Shown: piece after piece, positions 35,701 to 45,843 of the stretch
How the letters are laid out: the number at the start of each line of letters is the position of its first letter
How positions within the stretch are numbered: position 1 is the first letter of the stretch
Origin: GWF2-33-9 sp964500435
GTDB lineage: Bacteria > Bacteroidota > Ignavibacteria > Kapaibacteriales > UBA2268
DNA: 64,000 nt
NCBI GenBank assembly: GCA_964500435.1
Contig: CAZCNL010000001.1
Span: forward strand, 124,001-188,000
Direction: 5' to 3'
Program-made: the position numbers and the translations under genes
Notes under the pieces: model-generated
The model's database searches: none
Told to the model about the DNA's origin: nothing
What the model saw: the letters and a program-made list of their open reading frames with translations, nothing else

Positions 35701-38682
35701 TTATTTTATGACTGAAATAGCCTTAATAATCTTTTGATTTGCGATGTTTAAGCGAATATAATATGTGCCACTTGGTATGGAATTTAAGTCGATTTTGACA
35801 TTGCCAGCCGATTGACTAACTTTTCCTAAATCATTTATAAGTAACCTGTTTCCAAATAAATCAAGTAATTCAACACTTACTAAAGCTTCTTTATTTAAAG
35901 TAAATTCAACAAACGCATACTCGCTTGTTGGATTTGGGTATATGGATATTGAATTTTCAATTGCAATATTATTTTCAGGAACATCAACTGAATTATCAAA
36001 ATGGACGTTATCAATAAACCAGCCTTCATCAGTCAATGCCGGACCCGAGAATAATGAAAATCTTAACATAATTGTATCGCCAATGAAAGGTCTTAAATCA
36101 ACTGCTGTGCTTTGCCATTTGCTATTTGCTAAATCTCCACGAATGAAATCACTCGAGGAATTAATGTCATACCATCTTAAACCCTTATAATAATTGCCCC
36201 AATCTTTTGTTGCGGAAACTTGTGCTATATCTGTATTATGAACTAAGCAAATGTGGTCGAATAAAAGTGATTGATTATCAGTTGTAACGACCATAGGTGG
36301 GAAGTATAATTCATAATTCTTGTTTATTTGATATTTTCCATTTGGAGATGCGGCTAATGAATTTGGAGCAGATTTACTAACTTTCGAAGTTATTCCCCAA
36401 CCATTTTCTACATAGTGAGGGATTATATTATTGACATCATCAAAATTCTCAGAAAAAGTTGAATAAATAGGACCTGCATAAACAATATATTGTTGTGTAT
36501 AATCACTTTCTTCTGATTTTTCGTTTCTTGTGGCAACCGCTGTCAATTGGATTTTTGCAAAAGTTTTTGGTAGCATATTTAATTTGTAAGTTGCAAATAA
36601 ACCTGCTAAATCTTGGCTTTGAGGAGCAGTTGCTTTCAAAGTATCGTTAACATAAATATTAATCTGCTTTAAATCTCGAATATTAGTTCCATCAATTGAT
36701 TTTGACGGGTTAATCCAACTTAAAAGCACACCGTCTTCGAGAGGTTTCCAGCTAACTGAAGTAGGAGCATTTGGTTTCAAAGCACCTCCTACGAGAATCG
36801 ATACTTTTGACACTGTACTTTCACGTTTATCATCCGAGGTTACTACTTTGAAACTATAAGTATAAAAATTGCCATCAATAACATTTTTATCAAAGTATTC
36901 AGATGGTTGTGATTTATTGATTGTTGCAATTGGATTTCCGGGGACATCATCACGATAAATTAAAACATCAAAATTACCAAGAGGATTTTTTAATAAATCA
37001 AATTCGGGATTCGTCCAAGTTAATTTTACTTTAATTGTATTTCCTTCAAATACATTTTCTGCTTTTAAATTAGATACAGGAGCAGGATTTGGAGAAATAG
37101 GTGCAGTAAATAAATCTAAACTATAATAATTACCAGTTGGGCTAGTTGGCATCCAAAAAAGTGGATATATAACACCGTCGTAAGAAGTTACAGAAGTATA
37201 ATCGCCCCAATAAATATTTCCTGGATCACCTTGAGGCATAACGTCTTCTGGTTTGTCTAAGTACCACGTTGTGGGAGTAACTCTTAAAACGTTCCATGTA
37301 TTTCCACCATCCTTTGAAAAAGAAAGATAGCCATCCACACCTTGATTATTTTGAGGGTCATTTTGTGAACTATAATAAAATACAGCAACAACGCCGGTTT
37401 TCGCATCAACTGTTATTGATGGGAAAAACATATCATTACCATATTTATTATCATCAATAATCATTTTTTTCCATGTTTTTCCACCATCTTGCGAGCGAGA
37501 TAAGTATATATGATTTAAACCGCCGGAGGATTCTCGTCCTGCTTGAACAACATAAACATATCCACGGTATGGACCGTTTGAACAATCAACAGCAATTTGA
37601 GGTGGGGAAGAGACTCTTATTTCTTGTTTATCAACAAGAGTGAATCTTCCAGATTGAGAATTCCTTTTTCCAATACTGTAAACAGATTGGGCAAGCGTAG
37701 TATTGCCCCATGTTTGTCCACCGTTAGTGCTTTTACGCACAATAGCTTGTGCTTCGTCAGGGTATATGTTACTAATCCAAGAAACATATACTTCACCATC
37801 AGGACCAACTGCGGGCATTGGTGCTTGTGTACTTCCAGTTCCAATAATTGATGGACTTGACCAACTTGCTCCATAATCTGTTGAATAAGAGAATGAAACA
37901 CCTGGATTTGATTGAAATCTTTGCCAAGTGATATAAAATCTATTTCTATATTGTGTATTAGATACATTGTCACAACCTAATGTATATCTATCGTGGAATG
38001 GTGCAGAAGGTTCATTTGAAGAAAGTGCAATTGCTGAAATTGGGTAATCTTTCCCCCAGCCATCCCAAGTTTGTCCGCCATTTGTTGAAGAAACAGCGAA
38101 TACTCCATTGTCACCATCAGTTGTTCCACTTGAAAGGATTTGAGTATAACCATATGTATATACTAACCTACCTTCAGCATCAAATGCAATACCAGGATCG
38201 AAAATCGTCATACTTCCAGATGTTGGTGCATTTATGTAAACTCCTAAATTTGGTGGTGTAGGCGATGAAGTCCAAGTCTTACCACCATCTAAGGTGTACC
38301 ATGAGTTCATTCTCCATCCACCATAACCCCCTAAATATTTATTATCGTTTGCTGTTGCAACTATATTTTGTGGATTTTTAGGATTTATTGCTATCCAAGT
38401 TTCACTTTGAGCATCATTTCCATTTGTAATATTAATTAATTCAAAACCTTCACTATTAAGCAATCGAGTAGTTTCAGGTTTATATTTTGCCCACTCTGGT
38501 GGTATAGGTGCCCATTTTACTTTATTTATTAATGGGTTAACAATTTCAGGATGATTAATATAATAGTCCTTATATTCGGGTTTTAAATATTTTGGTATTT
38601 TACTATTTGAATATTGTCCATAAGATAAGCTTATGTTAATAAATAAAATCGTAAAAATAATTATTAGTAAATTTTTGTACAT
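35701..38682 (-). CDS. T9SS-secreted Asp-box (sialidase-like propeller) protein
   Basis: 993 residues: a signal peptide (LLIIIFTILFINISLSYGQ); a beta-propeller with six Asp-box (BNR) repeats of the S-x-DGG-x-TW kind (LDGGKTW, TNGGQTW twice, a degenerate TDYGASW, QDGGKTW, KDGGNTW); two fibronectin-III-like domains (about 540-730); a jelly-roll-like region; and a C-terminal type-A sorting domain beginning IYPNPTSEYAFVEF and ending in a basic IKAISVIK. It should be exported by T9SS to the surface or medium. Asp-boxes occur in sialidases and many non-enzymes; I see no sialidase active-site Arg triad, so function is open. Confidence 0.88.
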   Translation of the reverse strand: MYKNLLIIIFTILFINISLSYGQYSNSKIPKYLKPEYKDYYINHPEIVNPLINKVKWAPIPPEWAKYKPETTRLLNSEGFELINITNGNDAQSETWIAINPKNPQNIVATANDNKYLGGYGGWRMNSWYTLDGGKTWTSSPTPPNLGVYINAPTSGSMTIFDPGIAFDAEGRLVYTYGYTQILSSGTTDGDNGVFAVSSTNGGQTWDGWGKDYPISAIALSSNEPSAPFHDRYTLGCDNVSNTQYRNRFYITWQRFQSNPGVSFSYSTDYGASWSSPSIIGTGSTQAPMPAVGPDGEVYVSWISNIYPDEAQAIVRKSTNGGQTWGNTTLAQSVYSIGKRNSQSGRFTLVDKQEIRVSSPPQIAVDCSNGPYRGYVYVVQAGRESSGGLNHIYLSRSQDGGKTWKKMIIDDNKYGNDMFFPSITVDAKTGVVAVFYYSSQNDPQNNQGVDGYLSFSKDGGNTWNVLRVTPTTWYLDKPEDVMPQGDPGNIYWGDYTSVTSYDGVIYPLFWMPTSPTGNYYSLDLFTAPISPNPAPVSNLKAENVFEGNTIKVKLTWTNPEFDLLKNPLGNFDVLIYRDDVPGNPIATINKSQPSEYFDKNVIDGNFYTYSFKVVTSDDKRESTVSKVSILVGGALKPNAPTSVSWKPLEDGVLLSWINPSKSIDGTNIRDLKQINIYVNDTLKATAPQSQDLAGLFATYKLNMLPKTFAKIQLTAVATRNEKSEESDYTQQYIVYAGPIYSTFSENFDDVNNIIPHYVENGWGITSKVSKSAPNSLAASPNGKYQINKNYELYFPPMVVTTDNQSLLFDHICLVHNTDIAQVSATKDWGNYYKGLRWYDINSSSDFIRGDLANSKWQSTAVDLRPFIGDTIMLRFSLFSGPALTDEGWFIDNVHFDNSVDVPENNIAIENSISIYPNPTSEYAFVEFTLNKEALVSVELLDLFGNRLLINDLGKVSQSAGNVKIDLNSIPSGTYYIRLNIANQKIIKAISVIK

Positions 38683-38734
38683 TTTTAACCTTTTATATTA
38701 ATATTAATAGACGTTTTCATTTTAATATAAGTTA

Positions 38735-38742
38735 CAAAATTA
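38735..38742 (-). promoter_or_regulatory. -7 element of the Asp-box protein gene
   Basis: TAATTTTG on the minus strand, 52 bases upstream of the ATG at 38682. Confidence 0.4.
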
Positions 38743-38792
38743 AGAAATAATTGTTTTTGCAGTACTAAATAGACAATATAAGAGTAAACAAT

Positions 38793-39530
38793 TTATTTAG
38801 AAGAATATTTTCTCAAAATCTGAATCAGTGCAGCAAAATCCTTTTGGTAATCAGCTGTAACTTCGATAATTTTATTTGTTTTAGGATGCTTTAACTTTAT
38901 GAAATATGAATGCATTGTAAGTCTTGACATTATCGGTTTTTCCTCTGTTCCTTTTTTAATATTATACTTCTTTTTTATAGAAGAAAGATAGAATTGTTCC
39001 TTGTTGCCATATAAGTTATCGATTAAAAGTGGATGACCAATCGTTTGTAAATGTACTCTAATTTGGTGATGACGACCAGTGACTAATTCGCATTCTACAA
39101 GAGTACAGTTTCTAAATTTTTCTAAAATTGTTACTTTTGTTAACGAAGGTTTTCCTTTCGCAGATGGTACTGTCATTCCTAATTTTTTTCGGCTTTGTCT
39201 TAAAGGAATGTCAATTTCAATATAATCTTCCGGGAGTAACCCGTCGATAACAACGTGGTATTTTCGAATTACTTCATTATTTTCAAAATCGATATTTAAT
39301 TGACGATGAGTTTCGGCATTTTTTGCAAAGATAATTGCTCCGCTTGTATCTTTATCTAAGCGATGAACAACAAAAATCTTTTCGTATTCTTTTTTCAGAA
39401 TCGATGATAAATTTGGAATGGATTTGTTGTATCTATCGGGAATAGTAAGAATACCGCTTGGTTTATTGATAATTAATAAATCTTCGTCCTCGAACAAAAT
39501 TTTATTTTTTATTTCAAATGGTTTTGGCAT
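38793..39530 (-). CDS. RluA/RluD-family pseudouridine synthase
   Basis: This 245-residue enzyme has the catalytic Asp in VHRLDKDTSGAIIFAK, the HHQIRVHL motif and MHSYFIKLKHP near the end. It pseudouridylates rRNA or tRNA. No S4 domain precedes the catalytic part. It lies 14 bases downstream of folD on the same strand. Confidence 0.92.
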   Translation of the reverse strand: MPKPFEIKNKILFEDEDLLIINKPSGILTIPDRYNKSIPNLSSILKKEYEKIFVVHRLDKDTSGAIIFAKNAETHRQLNIDFENNEVIRKYHVVIDGLLPEDYIEIDIPLRQSRKKLGMTVPSAKGKPSLTKVTILEKFRNCTLVECELVTGRHHQIRVHLQTIGHPLLIDNLYGNKEQFYLSSIKKKYNIKKGTEEKPIMSRLTMHSYFIKLKHPKTNKIIEVTADYQKDFAALIQILRKYSSK

Positions 39531-39544
39531 TTTAATTATATCAA

Positions 39545-40432
39545 TTAATAATTGTATTCATTTGATGCTGATTTGAATGTATTAACCATTAACATTGCAA
39601 TTGTTAATGGACCAACACCACCTGGAACGGGTGTAATCATAGAAACTTTATCAACAACATCGTCAAAATCGACATCGCCAACAAGTCTATATCCAGATTT
39701 TTTGGATGGGTCTTCTATTCTATTCATTCCAACATCAATTATTACGGATCCTTCTTTAATCATATCAGATTTAACGAAATTGGCCACACCAATTGCTGCA
39801 ATTAATATATCTGCATTTTGAGTATAGTACTTTATATTTTTTGTTCCTGTGTGGCAAATAGTAACGGTTGCATTTGAAAATGGTTTCTTTTGGTAAAGCA
39901 TATTTAACATAGGTTTACCAACAATATTACTTCTTCCAATTACAACTACATTTTTGCCCGATGGGTCGATATTGTAATGTTTCATCAATTCAATTATTCC
40001 AGCAGGTGTGCAAGGTTGAAAACCAGGTATTCCAGCAACTAAACGTCCTACATTTTCGGGATGAAAACCATCAACATCCTTATTTGGGTTAATTGAAAGC
40101 AATACTTTTGTTTCGTCAATATGTTTTGGTAGAGGCAATTGAACTAATATTCCGTGGATTCTTGGGTCATTATTCCATTTTGAGATTAATTCAAGCAATT
40201 CTTGTTGAGTTGTCTCGACAGGCAAAGTTTTCAAAATGGAATTATACCCTAATTCTTCGCAAGCTTTAGTTTTTCCTGAAACGTAAACTTTTGAAGCAGG
40301 ATTATCACCTACTAAAATTACCGCTAAAGTCGGTGTTATTCCTTTTTCTTTTTTTAATTTTTCTGTTTGATTTTTAAGGTTTTCTTTAATTAAACTTGAA
40401 ACTAATTTTCCGTCAATTATTTTTTCTATCAT
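39545..40432 (-). CDS. folD: Methylenetetrahydrofolate dehydrogenase/cyclohydrolase
   Basis: A 295-residue bifunctional enzyme of one-carbon metabolism. Seen: YVSGKTKACEELGY with the catalytic Lys, LVQLPLPKHI, the NADP-binding VVIGRSNIVGKP and the ending TPVPGGVGPLTIAML. Full length. Confidence 0.96.
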   Translation of the reverse strand: MIEKIIDGKLVSSLIKENLKNQTEKLKKEKGITPTLAVILVGDNPASKVYVSGKTKACEELGYNSILKTLPVETTQQELLELISKWNNDPRIHGILVQLPLPKHIDETKVLLSINPNKDVDGFHPENVGRLVAGIPGFQPCTPAGIIELMKHYNIDPSGKNVVVIGRSNIVGKPMLNMLYQKKPFSNATVTICHTGTKNIKYYTQNADILIAAIGVANFVKSDMIKEGSVIIDVGMNRIEDPSKKSGYRLVGDVDFDDVVDKVSMITPVPGGVGPLTIAMLMVNTFKSASNEYNY

Positions 40433-40447
40433 ATTAATTATTTATTA

Positions 40448-41680
40448 TTAAAATTTGTATCCTAATGTTGCTCCAATCATAACCATTTTACTGATATTAA
40501 TATCTGCGGAAATGATGAAATTATAAAATTCTTTGGAAATCCCTAATGTCGCACGTGTTTGACTATCTGATATTTTTATTAAAGCTGTTTGTGGATTAAC
40601 GTCGCCTGGATAACCTGGAGTAGGATTAGGATTTCCTTGTTCCAGTAAACCAAGTTGCCATTGAACAACAACTGGTAAATAGTATTTATACTGAGATTCT
40701 ATATTAACTTTTTCATACGAAATACCAGCATAAATTGTAAATATTTTATCCCAAGTTTTAGAAAGTTGCAAATTTAAATTAAGAAAATTTGCGTCAGCAT
40801 TTAACTTTGCATTTGTCACACCGACTGTATTCTGTAAATTAGTTGATTGATATGCTATTTGGAGAGCGCCGTCAATAGGTGAATCCGAGAAATATTGTGT
40901 TATACTATGTTTTAGTCCAACACCCCAAAAAGAAAAATCACCAATGTTCGAACCTAAATTAATTGTTGGAACAAATCTGAGCAATAATTCTGTTCCATAA
41001 TACGAACCAATAATTAGCTGTGGTACTCCAGCAACAATTGAATTAATATTACCACCAGGTGGTAAATCAAAAAGATTTGGGAATGTCTCAATAGTGTGCA
41101 TAACTGTATCTTCTAATCCCAATTGTTTAATAATCGGATAAGCTGGATGAGCTCTGACTAATGTGTCTAATGCTCCTTTTCTAAGTTCAAATGTTGTTGC
41201 TTTATTTCCCAATGCAGTAGGTGCGGACTTTGGTACATCAATTATTCCTTTGTGATTACCATATATTCCATCATACATCAAATTTAAGAAAAAATAATGG
41301 ATTAATCCGGCGGTATCTAATTTTCCAGTGAGTGGGTTATAATAATTTGTTAAATCAGCAGCATTAAATTCTTTAGCCGGCATTTGAGGGACATATGATT
41401 TTTCAGATTCGGGAGTGATTCCAAACATCATTTGAATTGAAAATTTGAAGTATGGTTTTGAAACTTTTTTGGGGATATATGCATCATAATAAAATCCTGT
41501 ATTTGAAGTTGTGTTTACGACTTTAACAACAGGTTGTAAAAAGGGAACACCATTCAATTCAAATATATCTTTGCTGAATGCTCTTGCTAAATCAACTGTA
41601 AACGGATTAGAAGTGCTTTGAGAAAACAGATTTATTGTGCAGATTGCAAGAAATAGAATTATTATGTAAAGCTTTTTCAT
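40448..41680 (-). CDS. Predicted outer-membrane beta-barrel protein of unknown function
   Basis: 410 residues with a signal peptide (IIILFLAICTINLFSQ). The C-terminal half has repeated amphipathic strands and ends GATLGYKF with a terminal Phe, typical of outer-membrane barrels. The text resembles a Bacteroidota family of uncharacterised proteins (possibly DUF6588), recalled only, not verified. It sits 15 bases upstream of folD and 11 bases after another exported protein gene. Confidence 0.7.
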   Translation of the reverse strand: MKKLYIIILFLAICTINLFSQSTSNPFTVDLARAFSKDIFELNGVPFLQPVVKVVNTTSNTGFYYDAYIPKKVSKPYFKFSIQMMFGITPESEKSYVPQMPAKEFNAADLTNYYNPLTGKLDTAGLIHYFFLNLMYDGIYGNHKGIIDVPKSAPTALGNKATTFELRKGALDTLVRAHPAYPIIKQLGLEDTVMHTIETFPNLFDLPPGGNINSIVAGVPQLIIGSYYGTELLLRFVPTINLGSNIGDFSFWGVGLKHSITQYFSDSPIDGALQIAYQSTNLQNTVGVTNAKLNADANFLNLNLQLSKTWDKIFTIYAGISYEKVNIESQYKYYLPVVVQWQLGLLEQGNPNPTPGYPGDVNPQTALIKISDSQTRATLGISKEFYNFIISADINISKMVMIGATLGYKF

Positions 41681-41691
41681 AATTCAAATAT

Positions 41692-42678
41692 TTAAATTTT
41701 ATAATTTCTTAATAATTGATAATTAATTACTTCTTCTATTTGTTCATTTATTAATTCTTTTCTATCTTTTAAAAGTAAATTCACCTTAAAATTTGAATTT
41801 GACCCATCAATTCTTCCTTGTGGTGTTATCAACAATTCATATTCTCCTGAACCTGAACAATTAACTATATCAACAAGCCTGTCAAAACCAAAAATTCTAA
41901 TTTGATGTTTTACATTCTTCAAATTATTAATTTTACCGGTAATCTTGTATAATTGGGAAGTTGTTTCTGTTAATTTTACTTTAGCCGAAGAGTCAAAAAG
42001 TTGGATTTCTTCAATGTCTATTTTAAATGGAACTTTTAAAATTGTGGATGAATCAATGCTTGAATTTGGAATAAAGCCTTTTAAAATATCAACAATGTTT
42101 GTAAGATAATCATCAGACAAGCGATAATTCCAATAATAATTTCTTAACGTATCAAGTATTCCATCGCTTGGATCATTTATATATCTTCTAACTTCATCAA
42201 TTCTTTTCCCATCAATTTTTCCAAAATCCCAATAAGGTGAATAGTAGAAATTGAATTCTTTGCCTAAAATTGCAGAGTTTGCATCATAGTCGGAACGGGA
42301 AAGAGGAGGAACAAGTTTATCATCTTGAGAATTATAATAAATTGAATCTTTTCCGATTTTGAATGAATAGGTTAACGAATCAATTGATACGATGAGTTTT
42401 GTTACACCTTTATCGGGTTTGCTCGGTGAATAATAAGTAAAATATAAATCATAATTTCTTTCAATTACTCTTTTTGAGGAATCACTGAAAGATTGCGTTA
42501 CTTTTGTTTTTTCAGTTCTTTTAAAATGAAAAGCGACGTTTGTTGGAAATTTGGGTTTGATTATAAATCGTGGTAATTCTTTAACTGGTTCTGGTTGACC
42601 TTTTGTAACTTCTTGAGAAAATGTTATTGAAGATAAAGAGAAAAATAAAATCAAGATAAGATATGTTATTTTTTCCAT
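41692..42678 (-). CDS. Exported protein of unknown function
   Basis: 328 residues with an N-terminal signal peptide (LILILFFSLSSITFSQ). The rest is soluble-looking beta-rich sequence with a pattern ending in SGSGEYELLITPQGRI, which I do not recognise. It has no lipobox or sorting domain, so it is likely periplasmic. It starts three bases after the NUDIX gene and precedes the barrel gene by 11 bases, suggesting the two exported proteins work together. Confidence 0.7.
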   Translation of the reverse strand: MEKITYLILILFFSLSSITFSQEVTKGQPEPVKELPRFIIKPKFPTNVAFHFKRTEKTKVTQSFSDSSKRVIERNYDLYFTYYSPSKPDKGVTKLIVSIDSLTYSFKIGKDSIYYNSQDDKLVPPLSRSDYDANSAILGKEFNFYYSPYWDFGKIDGKRIDEVRRYINDPSDGILDTLRNYYWNYRLSDDYLTNIVDILKGFIPNSSIDSSTILKVPFKIDIEEIQLFDSSAKVKLTETTSQLYKITGKINNLKNVKHQIRIFGFDRLVDIVNCSGSGEYELLITPQGRIDGSNSNFKVNLLLKDRKELINEQIEEVINYQLLRNYKI

Positions 42679-42681
42679 TGG

Positions 42682-43215
42682 TTATCCATTTTTTAATAAG
42701 TACAAAAACCACGAAGATATAGACATTCCACTCCAAATTTTATTTGATTGAATTGAAAGATTGATTTCATTTTTGAGCATTTTAACTACTTTAATTTGCT
42801 CAGTTATTTCGGGTTTAGAATTAGTAAATACTAAATCGGAGGCTAAAAAAACGTAACAAGTTTCGTTTGTAACGCCAATAAAAGGATTAAAAGTACCTAA
42901 AAGCTCAATTTTATTAGCTTTAAAGCCGGTTTCTTCATTTAATTCTTTTTGTGCATTTTTTTCAATGTTCAAATTTTCTGTAATTCCTCCACCAGGGAAT
43001 TCCAAACTAACTTTTTGATTTAAGTAACGAAATTGCTCAATAAGAATAAAAGTCTCTTCATCTAACTTTGGAATAATAATAGTTGACCCTCGAGAATCTA
43101 CGTAATGATATTCTTTCGAAATTCCCGAGGGTAAAATATAATCGTCAACATTGTAATTCCAGTAAGGATTTTTTATAGAAGTTTTAGTTTTTATCTTACT
43201 GAAAATATTTATCAT
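42682..43215 (-). CDS. NUDIX hydrolase (ADP-ribose pyrophosphatase-like)
   Basis: 177 residues. The Nudix box is seen as GGGITENLNIEKNAQKELNEETGF, matching GX5EX7REUXEEXGU except that the Arg is replaced (QKELNEET). Nearby QFRYLNQKVSLEFPGG is typical of ADP-ribose/nucleoside-diphosphate-sugar hydrolases. Cytoplasmic housekeeping; exact substrate unknown. Confidence 0.85.
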   Translation of the reverse strand: MINIFSKIKTKTSIKNPYWNYNVDDYILPSGISKEYHYVDSRGSTIIIPKLDEETFILIEQFRYLNQKVSLEFPGGGITENLNIEKNAQKELNEETGFKANKIELLGTFNPFIGVTNETCYVFLASDLVFTNSKPEITEQIKVVKMLKNEINLSIQSNKIWSGMSISSWFLYLLKNG

Positions 43216-43227
43216 TAAATCTCAATG

Positions 43228-43647
43228 TTAAGAAACAAGTTCTAAATTGCTAAACATAAAAGAAATTTCAATTTTAGCATTTTCATCTGAATCTGAACCA
43301 TGAATAGCATTTACAGCTTTGGATTCACCGAAAAGTTTTCTAATTGTTCCGTCAGCAGCTTCAAGTGGATCAGTTGCACCAAGCAAAATACGATAATCTT
43401 GAACAGCATTATCTTTTTCTAAAGCTAATGCTATAACAGGTCCGCTTGTAATATATTCAACCAATTCCATATAAAATGGGCGATCTTTATGAACTAAATA
43501 AAACTGCTTGGCTTGTTCTTTAGTTAGCTGAATTAGCTTCATTCCGTTAATTTTAAATCCAGCACTTAATATCATATCTATAATTTTGCCGGAATAATTC
43601 TTTTTAACAGCATCTGGTTTAATCATTCCAAATGTTATATTTGCCAT
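43228..43647 (-). CDS. ndk: Nucleoside diphosphate kinase
   Basis: 139 residues. Catalytic His116 in NAIHGSDS, N-terminal FGMIKPDAV and GATDPLEAADGTIRK are all present. It exchanges phosphate among nucleoside triphosphates and lies 48 bases downstream of sucD, whose ligase reaction makes ATP or GTP. Confidence 0.97.
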   Translation of the reverse strand: MANITFGMIKPDAVKKNYSGKIIDMILSAGFKINGMKLIQLTKEQAKQFYLVHKDRPFYMELVEYITSGPVIALALEKDNAVQDYRILLGATDPLEAADGTIRKLFGESKAVNAIHGSDSDENAKIEISFMFSNLELVS

Positions 43648-43695
43648 ATAAGTCCTTTATATTTCGATAATTATTAATTCTTAAAAATTATTTAG

Positions 43696-44670
43696 TTATT
43701 TTTTTTTAGTTTTCGTTGTTTTTTTAGTTTTTGATTTTACTTTTTCTTTTTCCAGTTCTTCTTTAATTTTAAATTCTTTTATTGCTTTTACAACAGTAAT
43801 TCCTATTTCAGATGGAGCATCAACGACGTAAATACCAGCGGATTCTAAAGCAAGCATTTTATCTTTAGCTGTGCCCTTTCCACCGGATATTATAGCGCCA
43901 GCGTGACCCATTCGACGACCCGGAGGAGCAGTTTTACCTGCAATAAAGCCAATAACTGGTTTTTTGACATATTCTTTAACATATTCAGCAGCTATTTCTT
44001 CAGCATTTCCACCGATTTCGCCAATCATCATTATTGCTTCTGTTTTCGGGTCTTCATTGAATAATTTAATAATATCAATGAATTGGCTTCCGATTATTGG
44101 GTCACCGCCAATTCCGACTGCCGTCGATTGACCGAATCGCAAATCTGACAATTGTTTTACTGCTTCATAAGTTAACGTCCCACTTCTCGAAACAACTCCT
44201 ACATACCCTTTTTTATGAATAAAACCGGGCATAATACCAAGTTTTGCCTCTCCGGGAGTTATAATTCCAGGGCAATTAGGTCCTATCATTCTACTTTTTG
44301 ATCTTTTAAGTGCATCATAAACATAAATCATATCACGAGCTGGAATACCTTCGGTGATGGTGACTATTAAATCTAATTCAGCATCTATTGCTTCTAAAAT
44401 TGCGTCTGCCGCATATGCTGGTGGAACAAAGATAATTGATGCATTTGCTCCAGTTTCTTTCGCTGCATCTTTTACTGTATTAAATATTGGTACTTCTTTT
44501 GCAAAGATATTTTCTCCTTTTCCAGAGTATGTTTGTCCACCCTTACCAGGTGTAACGCCAGCAACTATTTTTGTCCCATATTCTATCATTTGAGAAGTAT
44601 GGAAAGTCCCTTCAGACCCAGTAATTCCTTGAACAATAACTTTTGTGTTTTTATTTAATAATATACTCAT
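43696..44670 (-). CDS. sucD: Succinyl-CoA ligase alpha subunit, with Lys-rich tail
   Basis: 324 residues. CoA-binding VQGITGSEGTFHT, IGPNCPGII, and the phospho-His loop GHAGAIISGGKGTA are intact. The last 20 or so residues are an unusual Lys/Thr-rich tail (KEKVKSKTKKTTKTKKK) not found in ordinary SucD, possibly for binding or only low-complexity drift. The beta subunit gene sucC is not adjacent. It works in the TCA cycle and in converting methylmalonyl-derived succinyl-CoA. Confidence 0.95.
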   Translation of the reverse strand: MSILLNKNTKVIVQGITGSEGTFHTSQMIEYGTKIVAGVTPGKGGQTYSGKGENIFAKEVPIFNTVKDAAKETGANASIIFVPPAYAADAILEAIDAELDLIVTITEGIPARDMIYVYDALKRSKSRMIGPNCPGIITPGEAKLGIMPGFIHKKGYVGVVSRSGTLTYEAVKQLSDLRFGQSTAVGIGGDPIIGSQFIDIIKLFNEDPKTEAIMMIGEIGGNAEEIAAEYVKEYVKKPVIGFIAGKTAPPGRRMGHAGAIISGGKGTAKDKMLALESAGIYVVDAPSEIGITVVKAIKEFKIKEELEKEKVKSKTKKTTKTKKK

Positions 44671-44703
44671 TAATTATTCCTGAATTATTTATTTTCATAT
44701 TTA

Positions 44704-44711
44704 CAAATTTA
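44704..44711 (-). promoter_or_regulatory. -7 element of the sucD-ndk unit
   Basis: TAAATTTG on the minus strand, 33 bases upstream of the sucD ATG. It also separates sucD from the B12 operon end. Confidence 0.4.
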
Positions 44712-44730
44712 AGAATATTTTTATAAATTT

Positions 44731-45843
44731 TTAGTTGTTTATCAATATTATTTTATTCGGATTAATACCAACAATAAATTTTTTCAAGTAATTTGATGTT
44801 GAGTTATTGAAATCTGTAGGATATATGTAAATTTCGCCACTTGATTGAAAATTTTTTGAATTGGCAACCCAAATATAATTTCTTTTGTAGTCTATAAAAA
44901 AAGAATACCAAAAATCCTTAGTTTTGTTGATTATTAAATCTTTAATTTCATTTGTTTTTAGATTAATCATTCGAATAGATCCATTTGTCAAGGTTTCTTT
45001 ACCAGGTGTGTTATTTGCAATCATAAATAATGTATCCCTACTATAACTAAGTGTTAGGTTGGAATAATTTCCTCGCCATTCTTGTAAAAGTTTGAAAGAG
45101 CGGAGATCATATTGCAAAATTCCACCAAGCGAATCTTTCAGTGATGGGTAATTGTAATAAACTACATATAAGAATTTATTTATTGAGTCAACTAATAATT
45201 CAACGGGATTATTCTTTGTTTTTATCTTGTTTAACTCTTGATTTGAAAACAAATCAATTATGCTAATCGTACTCGCATCAGGGGCATTTTTGTTAATATC
45301 GCCCCAACCAGAATTTACTGTAAATAAGTAATTGTTATAAATTCCAATTCCTTCGGGTTGAACCCCGACTTTAATTTGTCGTTTGATGCTCATTCCACTT
45401 GTATTTATTTCAAAAACACTATTTGAGTATGCATCAGTTACAAAACAAGTTGAATCATCGTATAATACAATTTTCCTTGGAAGATTATTTCCTGTGAAAT
45501 TTAGTTTTTGTGCTACTTGACCGTTTTTCAAAGAAATTTTATATATTGTTTTAGAAGTTGAAACTACAACATACAAGAAGTCTTTATATAACAAGGCATC
45601 ATTAAGAACATCTCCGATTTGATAGCCATTTATTTGTTCAAAAAATTGATTATTTACCTCACCTGATTCTAAATTAAAATATGAAATTGATGCATTACTC
45701 AACCCATAATTTCCTTCACAGAAAATTAATGAGAAATTATTTTTTAAATCAATATTATTAGTATTAACAGGTGCAACTGGTTCTCGCTTACATGAAACAA
45801 GACACAATAAGATTATTAAAAATATATAATTTGCAATTTTCAT
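44731..45843 (-). CDS. Surface lipoprotein beta-propeller, BtuG-like
   Basis: 370 residues. A lipoprotein signal peptide ends CLVSC with Cys18 as lipidated residue. The rest is a YncE/YVTN-type beta-propeller with repeats such as DVLNDALLYKDFLYVVVS and VGVQPEGIGIYNNYLFTVNSG. In Bacteroides, BtuG is a surface propeller lipoprotein of this kind that captures B12 for the BtuB receptor. This is the fourth gene under the cobalamin riboswitch and starts by ATGA overlap with the preceding gene, so the same role is likely. Confidence 0.8.
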   Translation of the reverse strand: MKIANYIFLIILLCLVSCKREPVAPVNTNNIDLKNNFSLIFCEGNYGLSNASISYFNLESGEVNNQFFEQINGYQIGDVLNDALLYKDFLYVVVSTSKTIYKISLKNGQVAQKLNFTGNNLPRKIVLYDDSTCFVTDAYSNSVFEINTSGMSIKRQIKVGVQPEGIGIYNNYLFTVNSGWGDINKNAPDASTISIIDLFSNQELNKIKTKNNPVELLVDSINKFLYVVYYNYPSLKDSLGGILQYDLRSFKLLQEWRGNYSNLTLSYSRDTLFMIANNTPGKETLTNGSIRMINLKTNEIKDLIINKTKDFWYSFFIDYKRNYIWVANSKNFQSSGEIYIYPTDFNNSTSNYLKKFIVGINPNKIILINN

